64,000 nucleotides of DNA. It comes from Mycobacterium shinjukuense (lineage in GTDB: Bacteria > Actinomycetota > Actinomycetes > Mycobacteriales > Mycobacteriaceae). Made by a program: the position numbers and the translations under genes. Below are positions 1-9,454 of this stretch, in pieces. The notes beneath the pieces are model-generated. The model did no database searches. It saw only the letters and a list, made by a program, of their open reading frames with translations, and was not told the origin of the DNA. The DNA is taken from assembly GCF_010730055.1 (NCBI RefSeq), contig NZ_AP022575.1, forward strand, positions 2,914,001-2,978,000, read 5' to 3'. Each line of letters opens with the position of its first letter. The first letter of the stretch is position 1.

Positions 1-17
1 AACGGCGGGACGATGCT

Positions 18-869
18 TCAAGCGGTACGCCAGCTGCCACCGGTGTGCCGCACCTGGCCTGCGCAAATATCCCGAATTTCGGCGAGTTCGCGCAATTCTT
101 GTGCTCGAAGCGTGACGCTCCCGATATCGATCAGCAAGCAAGTCAGCGCCCAGCGCAGCGGGATGAGCCGGAACCGGCCGGTGTCTTCCAGGGCGGCTTC
201 AGCGACGGCGCGTGCCCGCCCGATGGCGCCCGCGCTGCACAGGGCGGCGGCCAGCACCACAGCACTCTTGACCCGGTGCCGGGCCGACGCCGACGCCATG
301 GCCCGCGCCAGCTGCACCGCGGTCTCCGCGTGTCGGACAGCGGTTGCCCCGTCACCGGCGGCCAGCGCCAGCTCCGCGGCCACCCACCGCCGGCGCACCG
401 CCAGCCGGTCGGCCACCAGCGCCGGCAGGTGGGCCCCCTGCAGCGCCGAGTCCGCGCGCGCCAGCAACTCCGCCGACGCGGCGAGGCGACCGACGCCGAG
501 CGCGTCGGCGGCCAGTCCCACCAGCGCATCGGCACGGGCCTCGGGATCGGTCCCGGCCAGGGCCAGGGCGCGACCATCCCAGCCGCGCGCCCGCGTGTGC
601 CAGCCGAGCTGGCGCAGGAACGAGGCTTGCGTGCTGTGCGCCAGCGAGGCCAGCGGGCCCGTCGGAACGCGGCGTCGTAGCGACGCCAGGTCGCTGTATG
701 CGCAGCTGTAGCGACCCTGTCCGCCGGCCGCGACGGCGCGCAGCCACAGCTGGTGCGGCGTGGTCGCCGTCGGCAGCGGCCAGGCGCCCGGGCAGCTTCC
801 GAAGGCGGCCGCGGCCAGCGTTTGCTCAATCGTCGACTCAACTGCCCCAGGGTGGCCAGTTTCGATCAC
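18..869 (-). CDS. Conserved hypothetical protein (Rv3415c-like)
   Basis: This is an alanine-rich, helical protein of 283 residues with no signal peptide or membrane segment. Repeated helix-turn-helix pairs (for example around ARADALVGLAADALGVG) give it a TPR-like look, but I see no catalytic motif. It sits between whiB3 and the end of the window, where M. tuberculosis has Rv3415c next to sigD. I chose the GTG at 869 because it gives close to the length I recall for Rv3415c (about 275) and has GAGG 12 nt upstream. The frame stays open further upstream, so an ATG start at 938 is possible. Function unknown. Confidence 0.75.
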   Translation of the reverse strand: MIETGHPGAVESTIEQTLAAAAFGSCPGAWPLPTATTPHQLWLRAVAAGGQGRYSCAYSDLASLRRRVPTGPLASLAHSTQASFLRQLGWHTRARGWDGRALALAGTDPEARADALVGLAADALGVGRLAASAELLARADSALQGAHLPALVADRLAVRRRWVAAELALAAGDGATAVRHAETAVQLARAMASASARHRVKSAVVLAAALCSAGAIGRARAVAEAALEDTGRFRLIPLRWALTCLLIDIGSVTLRAQELRELAEIRDICAGQVRHTGGSWRTA

Positions 870-1238
870 GGTGATAGCTGCGCCTCGGTAGTAAAAAGTT
901 CGTGGTTTCTGTGTTACCGGAATATTACTCACAGTCATCTGTACGCTATTTTGGGCTTCCTCACAGCCGTTCTGACCAGGGAGTTTCCCCATTAGCCGGT
1001 TGCCTTTAGCGCACCTAAGCCTTCGGCAAATGCGGCAAGATGAACGTCGAGTTAATTCTCGCACAACGATCTCGCATTTCGCCCCAACGGACGCCTATTG
1101 ACGGAAATTCGGGCGCACCCCTAGCGTCTAGCCTTGACGGGTAGTCATCGGTGACGCCATTGAAAATTCAGTCGCACAACTCGCGCGTGCGCGCGCCTGA
1201 CCTGCACTCGGGCGTGCAGCGCAGAGAGGGACCAAGCA
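870..1238. other. Divergent intergenic region upstream of whiB3
   Basis: This 369-bp gap separates the hypothetical gene from whiB3 and contains no convincing gene. It is locally AT-rich at about 885-985. On the minus strand TAATAT (922-927) could be a -10 for the hypothetical gene, without a good -35. On the plus strand TTGACG (1134-1139) resembles a -35, but no good -10 follows at normal spacing, so I cannot place the whiB3 promoter. whiB3 has a long leader or a non-SigA-type promoter. Confidence 0.4.
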
Positions 1239-1547
1239 ATGCCACAGCCGGAGCAGCTACCTGGACCCAACGCCGACATCTGGAACTGGCAGCTGCGGGG
1301 CCTGTGCCGCGGCGTCGACTCGTCGATGTTCTTCCATCCCGACGGGGAGCGTGGCCGCGCCCGCATGCAACGCGAACAGCGGGCCAAGGAGATGTGCCGA
1401 CGCTGCCCGGTGATCGAAGAGTGCCGTTCCCATGCGTTGGAGGTCGGCGAGCCCTACGGCGTCTGGGGTGGCCTGTCGGAATCCGAACGCGACCTGCTCC
1501 TCAAGGGCGGCATCGGACGCGGTCGCGGTATCCGCCGCTCCGCGTAA
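1239..1547 (+). CDS. whiB3: WhiB-family iron-sulfur redox regulator WhiB3
   Basis: WhiB3 is a cytoplasmic [4Fe-4S] transcription regulator that binds the housekeeping sigma factor and links redox or nitric oxide signals to lipid synthesis and virulence in mycobacteria (family knowledge). The four cluster cysteines are visible at 23, 53, 56 and 62, as CxxC and CxxxxxC after the lone first Cys. The beta-turn motif GVWGG is at 74-78 and a basic GRGRGIRR tail follows for DNA binding. The 102-residue length matches M. tuberculosis WhiB3. The ATG has GAGAGGG 8 nt upstream. It converges with groEL1 on a strong hairpin. Confidence 0.97.
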   Translation: MPQPEQLPGPNADIWNWQLRGLCRGVDSSMFFHPDGERGRARMQREQRAKEMCRRCPVIEECRSHALEVGEPYGVWGGLSESERDLLLKGGIGRGRGIRRSA

Positions 1548-1615
1548 GGCGCGCGAGCAGACGCAAAAGCCCCCGAAAATGGGCATTTTCGGGGGCTTTT
1601 GCGTCTTGTCGCGCC
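1548..1615. terminator. Bidirectional hairpin terminator, whiB3/groEL1
   Basis: A perfect 23-bp inverted repeat (1559-1581 with 1584-1606) is centred between the convergent whiB3 and groEL1 stops. Outer GGCGCG/CGCGCC arms (1548-1553, 1610-1615) extend it. The arms contain GACGCAAAAGCCCCCG and its complement, so each strand reads a GC stem with a short T run inside the arm. It shares its outer sequence GAGCAGACGCAAAA with the hairpin at 51738-51801. Confidence 0.85.
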
Positions 1616-1619
1616 GAGC

Positions 1620-3248
<1,629 letters not shown>

Positions 3249-3362
3249 CAGGCTCCTTCCGCCCGGCTAGTCCACTCGCGCAAGGCCAATCAAACTCCCT
3301 AACGTATGCCGCCCCGGAAATCACCCGCGGTGGAACACGGGGATCGCCGGGGCGGTCACGGG

Positions 3363-3665
3363 TTACTTGGACACGATGGCCAGCACGTCACGTGCCGACA
3401 GGATCAGGTATTCCTCACCGTTGTACTTGATCTCGGTGCCGCCGTACTTGCTGTAGATGACGGTGTCACCCTCCGACACATCCAGCGGGATCCGCTTCTC
3501 CCCATCCTCGTCCCAGCGGCCGGGGCCGACTGCGACGACGGTGCCCTCCTGGGGCTTCTCCTTGGCGGTGTCGGGAATGACCAGACCGGACGCGGTCGTG
3601 GTCTCGGCCTCGTTGGCCTGCACGAGAATCTTGTCCTCGAGTGGCTTGATGTTCACCTTCGCCAC
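3363..3665 (-). CDS. groES: 10-kDa co-chaperonin GroES
   Basis: GroES is the lid of the GroEL folding chamber. The protein has 100 residues with the classic opening AKVNIKPLEDKILVQ, the mobile loop ETTTASGLVIPDTAKEKP and the roof segment GRWDEDGEKR. The start is GTG with GGAGGG about 7 nt upstream. It is the first gene of a two-gene operon with groEL1. A CIRCE operator lies about 207 bp upstream, so expression is probably heat-inducible through HrcA. Confidence 0.97.
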   Translation of the reverse strand: MAKVNIKPLEDKILVQANEAETTTASGLVIPDTAKEKPQEGTVVAVGPGRWDEDGEKRIPLDVSEGDTVIYSKYGGTEIKYNGEEYLILSARDVLAIVSK

Positions 3666-3871
3666 GATTGGAGCCCTCCACTAGTTAGATCGGGTCCGAG
3701 GCTTTTGGCCCCGGACAGTGTTGGCGGGTCCGGAACCATCGCCCGGACCGGGGTTGACGGCCGGTCCGGGAGCGGGCCCCCGAACCGTCCGAATTACCAG
3801 ATGATTCGGCATTCGTTTCTACCCTCGCGCCGTCGTCGCGGGTGCCGGCACGGGGCTTGTCCGACTGCCAT

Positions 3872-3904
3872 CTAGCACTCTATACATGTGAGTGCTAGCA
3901 CTCA
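3872..3904 (-). promoter_or_regulatory. CIRCE operator (HrcA site) and groES promoter
   Basis: A perfect CIRCE element, CTAGCACTC-N9-GAGTGCTAG, occupies 3872-3898. This is the operator of the heat-shock repressor HrcA. Immediately beside it GAGTGCTAGCACTC (3890-3903) forms a second, overlapping palindrome from the same half-site. On the minus strand TTGAGT and TATAGA, about 15 nt apart, lie inside the operator and could be the groES -35 and -10, so a bound repressor would block polymerase. The rest of the tsaD-groES gap shows no gene. Confidence 0.9.
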
Positions 3905-3978
3905 AGGGCACCCCGGTGCTTCCCGCGTGTGAGCGTGTCGGCCGGGCGACGGTCGCGGCACCGCTCGGCGTGTCCGGG

Positions 3979-5016
3979 TCACCTGAGCTGCCCTTTCACC
4001 ACCGGCAATCCCGGGTCGCTGGACACATCCAGCGGTGACGGCGGCGCGCCCGCGGCCACCAGCTGTGCCGCGAACGCGGCGATCATCGCTCCGTTGTCGG
4101 TGCACAGCCGCGGCCGGGGAATCCGCAACGTCAGGCCCGCGGCGGCGCAACGTTGCGCGGCCAGTTCCCGCAGCCGCGAATTCGCGGCCACACCCCCCGC
4201 GATCAGCAGGGTCGACACGCCGAGCCGGGTGGCCGCCCGGACCGCCTTCATGGTCAAGACGTCGGCGACGGCCTCCTGGAACCCGGCGGCAACATCGGCG
4301 GTCCGGAAATCCTGACCCGCATGACTTTCCAGATACCGCGCGACGGCGGTCTTGAGGCCGGAGAAGCTGAACGCGTAAGGATCATCGCCCGGGCCGGCCA
4401 TGCCCCGCGGAAACACCACGGCGTCCCGGTCACCGGTGCGAGCCAGGTCGTCGAGCACCTTGCCGCCCGGATAGCCCAGGCCCAGCAGCCGGGCCACCTT
4501 GTCGTAGGCCTCGCCGGCGGCGTCGTCGACGGTGCTGCCCAGCTCGACGATCGGCTCGCCGAGCGAACGGACGTGCAACAGGTGGGTGTGCCCGCCGGAG
4601 ACCAGCAGCGCCACGCACTCGGGCAGCGGCCCGTGTTCGTACACGTCGGCGGCCAGATGCCCGCCCAGGTGGTTGACGGCGTAGAACGGCACACCCCAGG
4701 CCGCCGAATACGCCTTGGCCGCGGCCACTCCCACCAGCAGCGCACCGGCCAGCCCGGGCCCGATGGTGACCGCGACGATATCGGGTCGCCGCACACCGGC
4801 GGCCGCCAGGGCGCGTCGCATCGCCGGACCCAGCGCTTCCAGGTGCGCCCGGGAGGCGATCTCGGGAACCACGCCGCCGAACCGCACGTGCTCGTCGACG
4901 CTGGAGGCCAGCTCGTCGGCCAGCAAGGCCACGGCGCCGTCGGAGTCCAGCCGCGCGATGCCGACACCGGTTTCATCACAAGAGGTTTCGATCGCCAGGA
5001 TGATCGTCGGCCTCAC
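3979..5016 (-). CDS. tsaD: tRNA threonylcarbamoyladenosine transferase TsaD (Gcp/Kae1)
   Basis: TsaD transfers the threonylcarbamoyl group onto A37 of ANN-decoding tRNAs, working with TsaB and TsaE (both encoded just upstream). The ASKHA-fold protein has 345 residues. It starts with the phosphate motif LAIETSCDETG, carries the metal-binding NHLGGH with His116 and His120, and later VSGGHTHLL and the C-terminal CTDNGAMIA. It begins at a GTG that overlaps the rimI stop by 4 nt, so the genes are translationally coupled. It is the last gene of tsaE-tsaB-rimI-tsaD. Confidence 0.96.
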   Translation of the reverse strand: MRPTIILAIETSCDETGVGIARLDSDGAVALLADELASSVDEHVRFGGVVPEIASRAHLEALGPAMRRALAAAGVRRPDIVAVTIGPGLAGALLVGVAAAKAYSAAWGVPFYAVNHLGGHLAADVYEHGPLPECVALLVSGGHTHLLHVRSLGEPIVELGSTVDDAAGEAYDKVARLLGLGYPGGKVLDDLARTGDRDAVVFPRGMAGPGDDPYAFSFSGLKTAVARYLESHAGQDFRTADVAAGFQEAVADVLTMKAVRAATRLGVSTLLIAGGVAANSRLRELAAQRCAAAGLTLRIPRPRLCTDNGAMIAAFAAQLVAAGAPPSPLDVSSDPGLPVVKGQLR

Positions 5017-5492
5017 CGCGCGCCCCCTGGATCCCTGCGCATCGTGTAGGCGTCGGCCCCGCTGGCCCGGTAGTACCGCCGGCGCAGACCGATCCGCTCG
5101 AATCCCGCGCTGCGATACAGCCCGAGCGCGGCCTCGTTGTCGGTGCGGACCTCCAGGTAGACGACACCGCCGCTGGCGAACTGCAGCAGCGCGTCCAGCA
5201 GCCGCCGGCCGATGCCGCGTCCCTGGTAGGCCGGATCCACGCCGATGGTGTGCACCTCGTACTCGAACGGCGGAGTGCGGCCCAACCGCGAAATGCCGGC
5301 GTAGCCGACCAGCGTGCCGGCGCTGCGCGCGGCCACATAGTGGTTGCGCCCGCTGGCCAGTTCACGTTGAAACGCGACCGCCGGCCACGGATCGTCACCG
5401 CCGAACAGCTTCGCCTCCAGCTCGGCGCACCGATCGGCGTCGGCGCATGTCAGCGCGCCGATGGTGACGGGCTCGTCATCGACGCGGGTCAT
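5013..5492 (-). CDS. rimI: Ribosomal protein alanine N-acetyltransferase RimI
   Basis: This is a GNAT acetyltransferase. The RimI family acetylates the N-terminal alanine of ribosomal protein S18 and, in mycobacteria, probably other N-termini. The acetyl-CoA loop GVDPAYQGRGIGRRLL is clear, and the protein ends with the typical AGFERIGLRRRYY-like segment. I placed the start at the ATG at 5492, giving 159 residues (158 recalled in M. tuberculosis); it overlaps the tsaB stop as ATGA. The longer open frame upstream is antisense-like and lies inside tsaB. Co-transcription with tsa genes is common in actinobacteria. Confidence 0.93.
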   Translation of the reverse strand: MTRVDDEPVTIGALTCADADRCAELEAKLFGGDDPWPAVAFQRELASGRNHYVAARSAGTLVGYAGISRLGRTPPFEYEVHTIGVDPAYQGRGIGRRLLDALLQFASGGVVYLEVRTDNEAALGLYRSAGFERIGLRRRYYRASGADAYTMRRDPGGAR

Positions 5493-6115
5493 GCGCGGGC
5501 CGCCAGTGGCTCGGCATCCGGGCGGCGCAGGTACAACGCCACCAGCGGCGCCGGGGCTTCGGTCCAGTTCGCGACGGCTACCAGGCCGGCCGGGGTCGGA
5601 TGGACCGGGTCGCACCGCGGCAGGTCGAACAGCGCCGCATGCTCCGGCGAACCCGCGACCGCCCGCGCCGGTCCGGGGTCGACGTCGGCGGGGGCGCTGA
5701 CCGCCGGCCCGGCGATGCGCACCCCGTCGCGGTAGCGCGCCCAGTAGACCTCACGCCGGCGGGCGTCGGTCACCACCAGGGTGTCGCCGGCGGTTTGCCC
5801 GCCGATGGCGTCCAGGCTGCACACACCGTGGACCGGGATGTCCAGCGCGTGCCCATATGCGGCCGCGGTCGCCATCCCGACCCGCAGACCGGTGAACGGG
5901 CCGGGACCGCAGCCCACCACGACCGCGTCGAGGTCGGCCATCGCCAGCGCGGCATCGGCGAGCGCCTGAAGCACGTTGGGGGTCAGCCGTTCCGCGTGTG
6001 CCCGGGCGTCGACGGTGATCCGCTCGGCCAGCGTGGTGCACCCCGAGCCGTGGAGTCGCACCACGCCGGCCGTCACCGCGGGGGTGGAGGTGTCGATCGC
6101 CAGGATCAGCGTCAC
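5489..6115 (-). CDS. tsaB: tRNA t6A synthesis scaffold protein TsaB (YeaZ)
   Basis: TsaB is a TsaD paralogue that forms the TsaB-TsaD core of the t6A complex and has no catalysis of its own. The ASKHA N-terminus LILAIDTSTPAVTAG and the middle VVGCGPGPFTGLRVGM are diagnostic. I chose the GTG at 6115 because it overlaps the tsaE stop as GTGA and gives 208 residues, near the 211 recalled for Rv3421c. The upstream open frame runs antisense-like through tsaE. It sits in a chain of 4-nt overlaps between tsaE and rimI. Confidence 0.94.
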   Translation of the reverse strand: MTLILAIDTSTPAVTAGVVRLHGSGCTTLAERITVDARAHAERLTPNVLQALADAALAMADLDAVVVGCGPGPFTGLRVGMATAAAYGHALDIPVHGVCSLDAIGGQTAGDTLVVTDARRREVYWARYRDGVRIAGPAVSAPADVDPGPARAVAGSPEHAALFDLPRCDPVHPTPAGLVAVANWTEAPAPLVALYLRRPDAEPLAARA

Positions 6116-6555
6116 CGACCCCACTCCCAGGTCGCGATCCTGGTGTCGCAGTGGCTGACCCGCTCGATACGGATGCCCAGGTGCCGCTCGGCAAGCCGTT
6201 CGGCCAGCCCCTCGCCCCACTCCACCACGACGACGGCATCGTCGAGATCGGTGTCCAGGTCCAGTGAGTCCAGTTCGCCCAGCAGATCAACTCGGTGGTG
6301 GTCCAGCAGTCGGTACATGTCGACGTGGATCATCGCCGGCCTGCCGGGCCGGCGCGGCCGGTGCACCCGGGCCAGCACGAATGTCGGCGACGTGACCGGG
6401 CCGTCGACATCCATCGCCGCGGCAATACCCTTGGCCAGCACGGTCTTTCCGGCGCCGAGTGGACCGGAGAGCACCACCACGTCGCCCGCGCGCAGGTGCT
6501 TACCCAGCCGGGATCCCAGCGCAACGGTGTCCTCGACACGCTCCAGTGTCGCCAT
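6112..6555 (-). CDS. tsaE: tRNA t6A ATPase TsaE (YjeE)
   Basis: TsaE is the P-loop ATPase that drives cycling of the t6A complex. The Walker A loop GPLGAGKT is at residues 31-38, followed by the switch segment VTSPTFVL and the later HVDMYRL and VVVEWGEGL. I used the ATG at 6555 (147 residues) because no GTG or TTG occurs in frame between it and alr. M. tuberculosis has a slightly longer N-terminus. No clear ribosome-binding site is visible; a tandem GTAGTGCCC repeat lies directly upstream. The gene starts 55 bp after alr ends. Confidence 0.92.
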   Translation of the reverse strand: MATLERVEDTVALGSRLGKHLRAGDVVVLSGPLGAGKTVLAKGIAAAMDVDGPVTSPTFVLARVHRPRRPGRPAMIHVDMYRLLDHHRVDLLGELDSLDLDTDLDDAVVVVEWGEGLAERLAERHLGIRIERVSHCDTRIATWEWGR

Positions 6556-6610
6556 GCCCGTAGTGCCCGTAGTGCCCGCGCGCCACGCCCTCTGGCGCCG
6601 ACGAGTTTCG

Positions 6611-7777
6611 TTAGCGTTCAACGGTATGGGCCTCGCGATAGGTTCGGGTGATGCGCCCGCGCGGGCTGGTGACCACCTCGTAATGGATGGTGCCGACCAG
6701 ATCGGCCCAGTCCTGTGCGGTGGGCTCGCCGCGGGTGCCGGGCCCGAACAGGATCGCCTCGTCGCCTTCGACCACGTCCACCTGTCCAGGCCCCAGGTCA
6801 ACGACGAATTGGTCCATGCAAATACGCCCGACACCGGGCCGCCGCCGGCCGTTGATCAGCACCTGCAGGCGTCCGCCCAGCGCGCGGAACACGCCGTCGG
6901 CATAGCCGATCGGCATCAGCGCCAGGGTGGTGTCCCGCGGCGCCACCCAGGTGTGCCCATACGACACACCCTCCCCCGCGCGAATCGATTTCACCAGGGC
7001 AACAGCACATTTCACGGTCATCGCCGGCACCAGGCCCATGTCGCCCAGTCGAGGGACGGGGCTGAGCCCATACACCGCGATGCCGGGCCGCACCAGGTCG
7101 AAGGTCAGGTCGGGACGGGCCATGGTCGCCGACGAATTCGACAGGTGCGCCACCTCGAACCGTACCCCCCGCTCGCGAGCCTGCGCCAGCATGTCGCGAA
7201 ATCGCCTGGCCTGAACGTCGTTGAGGGAATCGTCGGGCTGGTCGGCGTAAACCATGTGCGACATCAGGCCGCGCAGCCGCACCGTGTCCTCGGCGACGGC
7301 ACGGCGCAACGCGGTCAGCATCGCCGGGTACTGCGCCGGGCCCACCCCGTTGCGGTTCAGCCCGGTGTCCACCTTGACGGTCACCGTCGCGGTCCGCCCG
7401 GTCCGCCGCACCGCATCCAGCAGCTCGTCGAGCTGGCGCACCGACGACACGGCGATCTGCACGTCGCCCAGCAGCGCCGGCCCGAAGTCGATGCCGGGCG
7501 GATGCAGCCAGGCCAGCACCGGCGCGGTGATGCCGGCCGCGCGCAACGCCAGCGCCTCCTCGACGGTGGCCACACCCAGTTCGGCCGCGCCGGCGGCCAG
7601 CGCCGCCCGGGCCACCTGGGTGGCGCCGTGGCCGTAACCGTCGGCCTTGACCACCGCCATCACCTGCGCGTGACCGGCGTGCTCGCGCAGCACCCGCACA
7701 TTGTGCGCGATCGCGCCCAGGTCGACGACGGCCTCCGCCAGGGCGCCCGGCGTCAGGGATAACGGCGTAACGGCCAA
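6611..7777 (-). CDS. alr: Alanine racemase
   Basis: Alr is the PLP-dependent racemase that makes D-alanine for peptidoglycan; it is the target of D-cycloserine. The PLP lysine is in VVKADGYGHG (Lys44), and the Tyr-bearing active-site segment reads VSYGHTW. The protein of 388 residues is nearly identical in pattern to M. tuberculosis Alr. A TAG stop lies seven codons upstream, and the first usable codon is a TTG at 7777 with GGGAG 10 nt before it, so I take TTG as the start. The next 272 bp up to gadB hold no gene I can support; M. tuberculosis carries PPE and IS genes here. Confidence 0.95.
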   Translation of the reverse strand: MAVTPLSLTPGALAEAVVDLGAIAHNVRVLREHAGHAQVMAVVKADGYGHGATQVARAALAAGAAELGVATVEEALALRAAGITAPVLAWLHPPGIDFGPALLGDVQIAVSSVRQLDELLDAVRRTGRTATVTVKVDTGLNRNGVGPAQYPAMLTALRRAVAEDTVRLRGLMSHMVYADQPDDSLNDVQARRFRDMLAQARERGVRFEVAHLSNSSATMARPDLTFDLVRPGIAVYGLSPVPRLGDMGLVPAMTVKCAVALVKSIRAGEGVSYGHTWVAPRDTTLALMPIGYADGVFRALGGRLQVLINGRRRPGVGRICMDQFVVDLGPGQVDVVEGDEAILFGPGTRGEPTAQDWADLVGTIHYEVVTSPRGRITRTYREAHTVER

Positions 7778-8049
7778 CGAAGTCGTGCTCCCAGTCAGCT
7801 ATCGGTCGGTGTGCAGCCGCCATTGTCCCAGAAGTGTTCGGGCGGGCTGACCGCCCGACGCACCGCTGGTCACATGCGTCGCATGGGCCGCAGTCGTCAC
7901 GTCAGCCTCTGCGGCGGCAGGCGCCCAATGTGCCCGCCTCATCGCGACAAACGAACAACGGCCCCGACATCCCCAGGAATTGTCGCTACCAGGTGGGCAC
8001 GACGCGCATCCTGCACAAGACCACTGTGGCGCATGTGACAAGACGCTGC

Positions 8050-9432
8050 TCAGTGCGCGAAGTGCTGGGCGACGAAATGACCGCCGGGCTTGATCTTGTC
8101 CAGGGCCGTGAGCGCGCTGACGGCGTCGTCGTGCAGGGCCCGCGCCAGGTCGCCCGACAGGCCCTCCCGCACCACGACGCGCAGCACGGCGACGTCGGTG
8201 GCGTTATCGGGCATCGTGTAGGCGGGCACCTGCCAGCCGAAGGTCCGCAGCTCGTGGGAGACGTCGAACTCGGTGTAGCCGCGGTCGCCGGCCAGCCGGA
8301 AGCTGACCACCGGGATCGCCGACCCGTCCGAGATCAGCTCGCAGCGCTCGCCGTCACGCAACTGGTCCGCCAGCCAACGCGCGGTCTGCGACAACGTCTG
8401 CATGACCTTGGTGTAGCCGTCGCGGCCCAGCCGCAGGAAGTTGTAGTACTGACCCACCACCTGGTTGCCGGGACGGGAGAAATTCAGCGTGACCGTGGGC
8501 ATGTCGCCGCCCAGGTAGTTGACCCGGAACACCAGCTCCTCGGGAAGGTGCTCGGGGCTGCGCCACACCACAAACCCGACGCCGGGGTAGGTCAGCCCGT
8601 ATTTGTGGCCGCTGACGTTGATCGACACCACCCGCGGCAACCGAAAGTCCCACACCAGCTCCGGATGCAAAAACGGCACCACGAAGCCCCCGCTGGCGGC
8701 GTCGACGTGCACCGGGACGTCCAGGCCCCCCGAGGCGGCCAGCGCGTCGAGGGCCGCGCAGATCTCGGCGACGGGTTCGAGTTCACCGGTGTAGGTGGTG
8801 CCCAGGATCGCCACCACGCCGATGGTGTCCTCGTCGACGGCGTCCAGCACCTGGTCAGCAGTGATGACGTAGCGGCCCCGTTCCATCGGCAGGTAGCGGG
8901 GTTCGACGTCGAAGTAGCGGCAGAACTTCTCCCACACCACCTGGACGTTCGAGCCCATCACCAGGTTGGGTGTGCGGCCCTTCCAGGACCCCACCCGTTG
9001 GCGCCAGCGCCATTTCAGGGCCAACCCACCCAGCATCACGGCCTCGCTGGAGCCGATGGTGGAGACCCCGGTCGCGCTGGCGGGGTCGTCGTCGCGCAGA
9101 CCCTCGGCGTGGAACAGGTCGGCGACCATGGAGACGCAGCGTGCCTCGATGGCCGCGGTCGCCGGGTACTCGTCCTTGTCGATCATGTTCTTGTCGAACG
9201 TCTCGGCCATCAGCTTCTCGGCCTCGGGATCCATCCAGGTCGTCACGAAGGTGGCCAGATTCAGCCGCGAACTGCCGTCGAGCATCAGCTCGTCGTGGAT
9301 GAACCGGTATGCGGCCTCCGGTTCCATGGATTCCTCGGGCATCCGCAACGCCGGCACCGGCGCGGTGAACATGCGCCCGGTGTAGGCGGGCGCGATCGAG
9401 TGCGCGGGCACCGACGGGTGGCTGCGAGACAC
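8050..9432 (-). CDS. gadB: Glutamate decarboxylase
   Basis: This PLP enzyme converts glutamate to GABA with consumption of a proton, and can serve acid resistance or GABA metabolism. The PLP-binding lysine lies in INVSGHKYG (about Lys277), preceded by VHVDAASGGF for the cofactor aspartate. The length of 460 residues equals GadB of M. tuberculosis and approaches E. coli GadB. The start is GTG with GAAAGGA about 8 nt upstream. It follows nnrD by 22 bp, so the two are probably co-transcribed. Confidence 0.95.
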   Translation of the reverse strand: MSRSHPSVPAHSIAPAYTGRMFTAPVPALRMPEESMEPEAAYRFIHDELMLDGSSRLNLATFVTTWMDPEAEKLMAETFDKNMIDKDEYPATAAIEARCVSMVADLFHAEGLRDDDPASATGVSTIGSSEAVMLGGLALKWRWRQRVGSWKGRTPNLVMGSNVQVVWEKFCRYFDVEPRYLPMERGRYVITADQVLDAVDEDTIGVVAILGTTYTGELEPVAEICAALDALAASGGLDVPVHVDAASGGFVVPFLHPELVWDFRLPRVVSINVSGHKYGLTYPGVGFVVWRSPEHLPEELVFRVNYLGGDMPTVTLNFSRPGNQVVGQYYNFLRLGRDGYTKVMQTLSQTARWLADQLRDGERCELISDGSAIPVVSFRLAGDRGYTEFDVSHELRTFGWQVPAYTMPDNATDVAVLRVVVREGLSGDLARALHDDAVSALTALDKIKPGGHFVAQHFAH

Positions 9433-9454
9433 GGCGGATCCTTTCGTCGAAGGA

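Noticed and set aside
7778..8049. Short open frames on both strands between alr and gadB
   Set aside because: No ribosome-binding site, no family match and poor composition; treated as plain intergenic DNA.
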